From contig NZ_VKKX01000022.1 in NCBI RefSeq assembly GCF_008271655.1, positions 496,001 through 560,000 on the forward strand: a stretch of 64,000 nt of DNA, given 5' to 3'. A program made the position numbers and the translations under genes. Origin of the DNA: Gemmobacter caeruleus. GTDB taxonomy: Bacteria > Pseudomonadota > Alphaproteobacteria > Rhodobacterales > Rhodobacteraceae. Within the stretch, counting starts at the first letter, position 1; each line of letters starts with the position of its first letter. The notes beneath the pieces are model-generated. The model was given only the letters and a program-made list of their open reading frames with translations, ran no database searches and had not been told where the DNA came from. Shown piece after piece: positions 61,063 to 64,000 of the stretch.

Positions 61063-63789
61063 ATGGCCCCGCGTGGTTCCCAGGAAACCGTGAAACGCAA
61101 AGAGCTTGTCGGCAAGCTGAACGAAACCTGCCTGCGCGCCTTTTCCGCCGCCGCGCAAAGCGCCAAGGCCCGCGGCAATCCCTATGTGGAACTGGCGCAT
61201 TTCATCGAACAGCTCAGTCGCGCGGAGCGGTCGGATTTCGAGATCCTGTGCCAGTCGGCCGGTGTCGATGCCGCCCGGCTGGAGGGCGATATCCAGCGCG
61301 CGCTGGATCGCCTGCCCTATGGCGCCGGCGCGGTGGAGGAATTTTCTGACCACATCTTTCACGCCATCCGCGAGGGCTGGACGCTTGGCTCGCTCGATCG
61401 CGGGCAGGATAGTGTGCGGTCGGGCTTCATCCTGCTGGCCGCGCTCAAGGTGCCGGTGCTGGAAGGGCTGTTGCTGAAGATCTCGGCCGAATTCGACAAG
61501 ATCGACCCGGCAGCGATGGAAGGCCAGTTGGAGGGGCTGCTGGAGGCCTCGGTCGAGACCACCGCCGCCGCCCCGGCGCAGGCGACGCCGCAGGGGGCCA
61601 AACCCCAGGGCAAATCGGCGCTGGCGCAATATGCGACCAACCTGACCGAACGCGCCAAGGCCGGCAAGATCGACCCGGTGATCGGACGCGACGCCGAAAT
61701 TCGCCAGATCATCGACATCCTGATGCGGCGGCGGCAGAACAACCCGATCCTGACCGGCGAGGCCGGGGTGGGCAAGACGGCGGTGGTCGAGGGGTTTGCC
61801 CTGCGCCTGGCGCGCGGCGATGTGCCGCCGCAATTGCAGGCGGTCGATCTGCATATGCTCGATATCGGGTTGATGCAGGCGGGGGCCAGCGTGAAGGGCG
61901 AATTTGAAAAGCGCCTGAAAGCGGTGATCGACGAGGTGCAGGCCAGCCCGAAACCCGTGATCCTGTTCATCGACGAGGCGCATACCCTGATCGGGGCCGG
62001 CGGCGCCGCGGGCACCGGCGATGCGGCCAATCTGCTCAAGCCCGCCTTGGCGCGGGGCGAATTGCGCACCATCGCCGCAACGACCTGGGCCGAATACAAG
62101 GAACATATCGAGAAAGACCCGGCGCTGACCCGCCGCTTTCAGGTGGTCAAGGTCGAGGAACCCTCAGAGGAGGCCGCGATCCGCATGCTGCGCGGCGTGG
62201 CCGGGGTGCTGGAGAAACATCACCGGGTGGAAATCCTGGACGAGGCGATCGACGCCGCCGTCCGCCTGTCGCACCGCTATATCCCGGCCCGGCAATTGCC
62301 CGACAAGGCGATCAGCCTGCTGGATACCGTCTGCGCCCGCGTGGCCGTCAGCCAGCACGCCACCCCCGCCGAGGTCGAGGATATCGAGCGCCGCCAGCAA
62401 GCGCTGGAGGTGGAGGCCGCGATCATCGCGCGCGAGGCCGCCGTGGGCATGGAGGTGGAGGACCGCCGCGCCGCGGTGACCGCCGCGCTGGCCGCGGCCG
62501 CGACGGAACTGGAGGCCGCGAAGGCCCGCTGGGAGGCCGAGCGCGGGCTGGTGGACGAGGTGCTGTCGCTGCGTGCCACGCTGCGCGGCGAGGGGCTGGC
62601 GGTCGATGACACCGCCGAACTGCCCGAGGACACGGGCGAACCGCCCGCTGGGGTCGATGCCGCCGAAGATGCCCCGGCCCCGCGCATGACCGAGGCCGAA
62701 CGCGCCATCGCGCTTGACCGGCTGCGCGCGCTGACTGCGGAGCTTGCGGCGCTTCAGGGCGAACGCCCGCTGATCCTGCCTTCGGTCGATCGGCTGGCGG
62801 TCGGGTCGGTCGTGCAGGACTGGACCGGCATTCCCATGGGGCGGATGCTGGCCAGCCAGACCGAACGCGCGCTGACGCTGGCCAGCATTCTGGCGGAACG
62901 GGTGGTCGGGCAGGATCACGCCATGGGCATGATCGCGAACCGCATCCAGACCAGCCTCGCGGGCCTTGGCGCCCCGGAAAAGCCGGTGGGGGTGTTCATG
63001 CTCTGCGGCCCCTCGGGCGTGGGCAAGACCGAAACCGCGCTGGCGCTGGCCGAAACCCTGTTCGGCGGGGAACAGAACCTGATTTCCATCAACATGAGCG
63101 AATTTCAGGAGGCGCATACCGTCTCCACCCTCAAGGGCGCGCCGCCCGGCTATGTCGGCTATGGCAAGGGCGGCATCCTGACCGAGGCGGTGCGGCGCAA
63201 GCCCTATTCGGTGATCCTGCTCGATGAGGTGGAAAAGGCCCATCCCGATGTGCATGAGATCTTTTTCCAGGTCTTTGACAAGGGGATGATGGATGACAGC
63301 GAGGGCCGGCGGATCGACTTCAAGAACACGCTGATCCTGCTGACCTCCAATGTCGGCTCGGACGAGATCATGACCATGACCGACAGCGGCAAGACCGGCG
63401 CGGATCTGGAGGATCTGACCGCCGCGCTGCGCCCGCCGCTGCTGGATGTGTTCCCCGCCGCCCTGCTGGGGCGGATCGTCACCATCCCCTATTATCCGCT
63501 GTCGGATGCGATGATCGAGACGATTGCCGGGCACAAGCTGCGCGGCATCGCGCGGCGGCTGATGGCCGGGCATGACGCCGAACTGGTGATCGGCGAGGGC
63601 GTGATGGATCAGATCAAGGCGCGCTGCACCGAGATCGAAAGCGGCGGACGGATGATCGACGCGATCCTGACCAACACGCTGCTGCCCGAACTCAGCCGGC
63701 AGGTGCTGAACCGCAAGCTGGAGGGCAGCCCGCTGACCCGTGTCACCGTCACCGGCACGACGGACGGTTTTGCCTATGACTTTGCCTGA
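61063..63789 (+). CDS. clpV: Type VI sheath-recycling ATPase ClpV (TssH)
   Basis: A 908-residue Hsp100 AAA+ ATPase that disassembles contracted TssBC sheath. An N-terminal Clp_N domain (residues 5-160) contains AHFIEQL. First Walker A GEAGVGKT lies near 231 with IDEAHTLIG; the second, GPSGVGKT, near 647 with LLDEVEKAHPD. An Ala/Glu-rich coiled-coil middle domain is between them (about 445-560). No ClpP-binding loop is obvious, as expected. The start at 61063 (MAPRGSQETVKRKEL) is the longest supported. It is followed 29 bases later by a DUF2169 gene. Confidence 0.96.
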   Translation: MAPRGSQETVKRKELVGKLNETCLRAFSAAAQSAKARGNPYVELAHFIEQLSRAERSDFEILCQSAGVDAARLEGDIQRALDRLPYGAGAVEEFSDHIFHAIREGWTLGSLDRGQDSVRSGFILLAALKVPVLEGLLLKISAEFDKIDPAAMEGQLEGLLEASVETTAAAPAQATPQGAKPQGKSALAQYATNLTERAKAGKIDPVIGRDAEIRQIIDILMRRRQNNPILTGEAGVGKTAVVEGFALRLARGDVPPQLQAVDLHMLDIGLMQAGASVKGEFEKRLKAVIDEVQASPKPVILFIDEAHTLIGAGGAAGTGDAANLLKPALARGELRTIAATTWAEYKEHIEKDPALTRRFQVVKVEEPSEEAAIRMLRGVAGVLEKHHRVEILDEAIDAAVRLSHRYIPARQLPDKAISLLDTVCARVAVSQHATPAEVEDIERRQQALEVEAAIIAREAAVGMEVEDRRAAVTAALAAAATELEAAKARWEAERGLVDEVLSLRATLRGEGLAVDDTAELPEDTGEPPAGVDAAEDAPAPRMTEAERAIALDRLRALTAELAALQGERPLILPSVDRLAVGSVVQDWTGIPMGRMLASQTERALTLASILAERVVGQDHAMGMIANRIQTSLAGLGAPEKPVGVFMLCGPSGVGKTETALALAETLFGGEQNLISINMSEFQEAHTVSTLKGAPPGYVGYGKGGILTEAVRRKPYSVILLDEVEKAHPDVHEIFFQVFDKGMMDDSEGRRIDFKNTLILLTSNVGSDEIMTMTDSGKTGADLEDLTAALRPPLLDVFPAALLGRIVTIPYYPLSDAMIETIAGHKLRGIARRLMAGHDAELVIGEGVMDQIKARCTEIESGGRMIDAILTNTLLPELSRQVLNRKLEGSPLTRVTVTGTTDGFAYDFA

Positions 63790-63818
63790 AAGGGGTCGGC
63801 CAGCGGAGGCGCGGCAAG

Positions 63819-64000
63819 ATGCAGGTCCATAACCAGACGCGCTTCGTGCATCAGATGACAATGGGCATGGATGTGGCGGGGCGGGAATTTGTCTCGCTGG
63901 TGATCAAGGGCAGCTTCGCCTTCCCCGACCAGCCCGGCGCTGCACCCGGGCTGCTGGATCCGCAGCGCCCGCTGGTGATGGCGGATGAGGCGACCGGCGC
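63819..64000 (+). CDS. DUF2169 protein, N-terminal part (type VI effector adaptor family)
   Basis: The first 60 codons of a gene that runs off the window. MQVHNQTRFVHQMTMGMD and VIKGSFAFPDQPGA followed by PLVMADEATG resemble the start of DUF2169 proteins. DUF2169 proteins are encoded near PAAR and effector genes and act as adaptors that load effectors on VgrG in some systems. GGAGG lies nine bases before the ATG. A PAAR or effector gene would be expected just beyond the right edge. Confidence 0.8.
   Translation, partial: MQVHNQTRFVHQMTMGMDVAGREFVSLVIKGSFAFPDQPGAAPGLLDPQRPLVMADEATG

Overview
The window is GC-rich, densely coded chromosomal DNA from an alphaproteobacterium, most likely a member of the Rhodobacteraceae/Paracoccaceae. 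That placement is inferred from gene families and order (dnaK-dnaJ, rnd-kdsD-lptC-lptA-lptB, long-form hpf-ptsN, dapF-mtaB) and from a dnaK promoter that fits the alphaproteobacterial RpoH consensus. No database search was possible. There are no transposases, integrases, CRISPR arrays or rRNA genes. The first gene (hemN) and the last gene (DUF2169 family) are cut by the window edges.

Positions 1-10.2 kb are housekeeping: the 3' end of hemN, a DUF3775 protein, a membrane-anchored FMN-binding glutamate synthase-like protein, tRNA-Lys(TTT), dapF-mtaB, a P1B-4 metal-exporting ATPase, and the dnaK-dnaJ heat-shock pair.

Positions 10.2-32.2 kb concern the cell envelope and surface glycans. One part holds an ABC-2 (KpsM/Wzm-like) permease, an SH3-domain periplasmic protein, cysQ, kdsB, several glycosyltransferases, galU, and a two-part sulfotransferase. 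A second part is the conserved LPS-export block rnd-kdsD-lptC-lptA-lptB and hpf-ptsN, interrupted by a forward-strand RTX-type calcium-binding protein gene. A third part (27.3-32.2 kb) encodes a double glycosyltransferase, a small lipoprotein, and a protein that joins an N-terminal SPASM-like cysteine domain, a radical SAM domain and a C-terminal sulfotransferase. The two sulfotransferases look homologous. With CysQ (which removes the PAP by-product of sulfotransfer), KdsB and GalU they suggest a sulfated surface polymer, but this is inference.

Positions 32.3-64 kb are a type VI secretion system locus. All thirteen core genes are present: tssA, B, C, hcp, E, F, G, clpV, vgrG, J, K, L, M. The full threonine-phosphorylation control set is also there: a PpkA-like kinase, a PP2C phosphatase, the FHA protein TagH and TagF. 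The long minus-strand operon runs kinase-tssA-B-C-hcp-tssE-F-G-tagH-tssJ-K-L-M-tagF. A plus-strand operon runs PP2C, an M15 (TagX-like) peptidase, an unusual protein joining a DotU/TssL-like N-terminus to a TssM-like periplasmic part, and vgrG. clpV and a DUF2169 gene diverge from the kinase. A secreted caspase-Sel1 protein, an OmpA-family protein and two unrecognised small proteins sit on the left flank.

The least familiar items are the radical SAM-sulfotransferase fusion, the TssL/TssM hybrid beside a complete TssL and TssM, the 23-octad VgrG spike, and a TssJ whose lipoprotein signal looks Tat-like.
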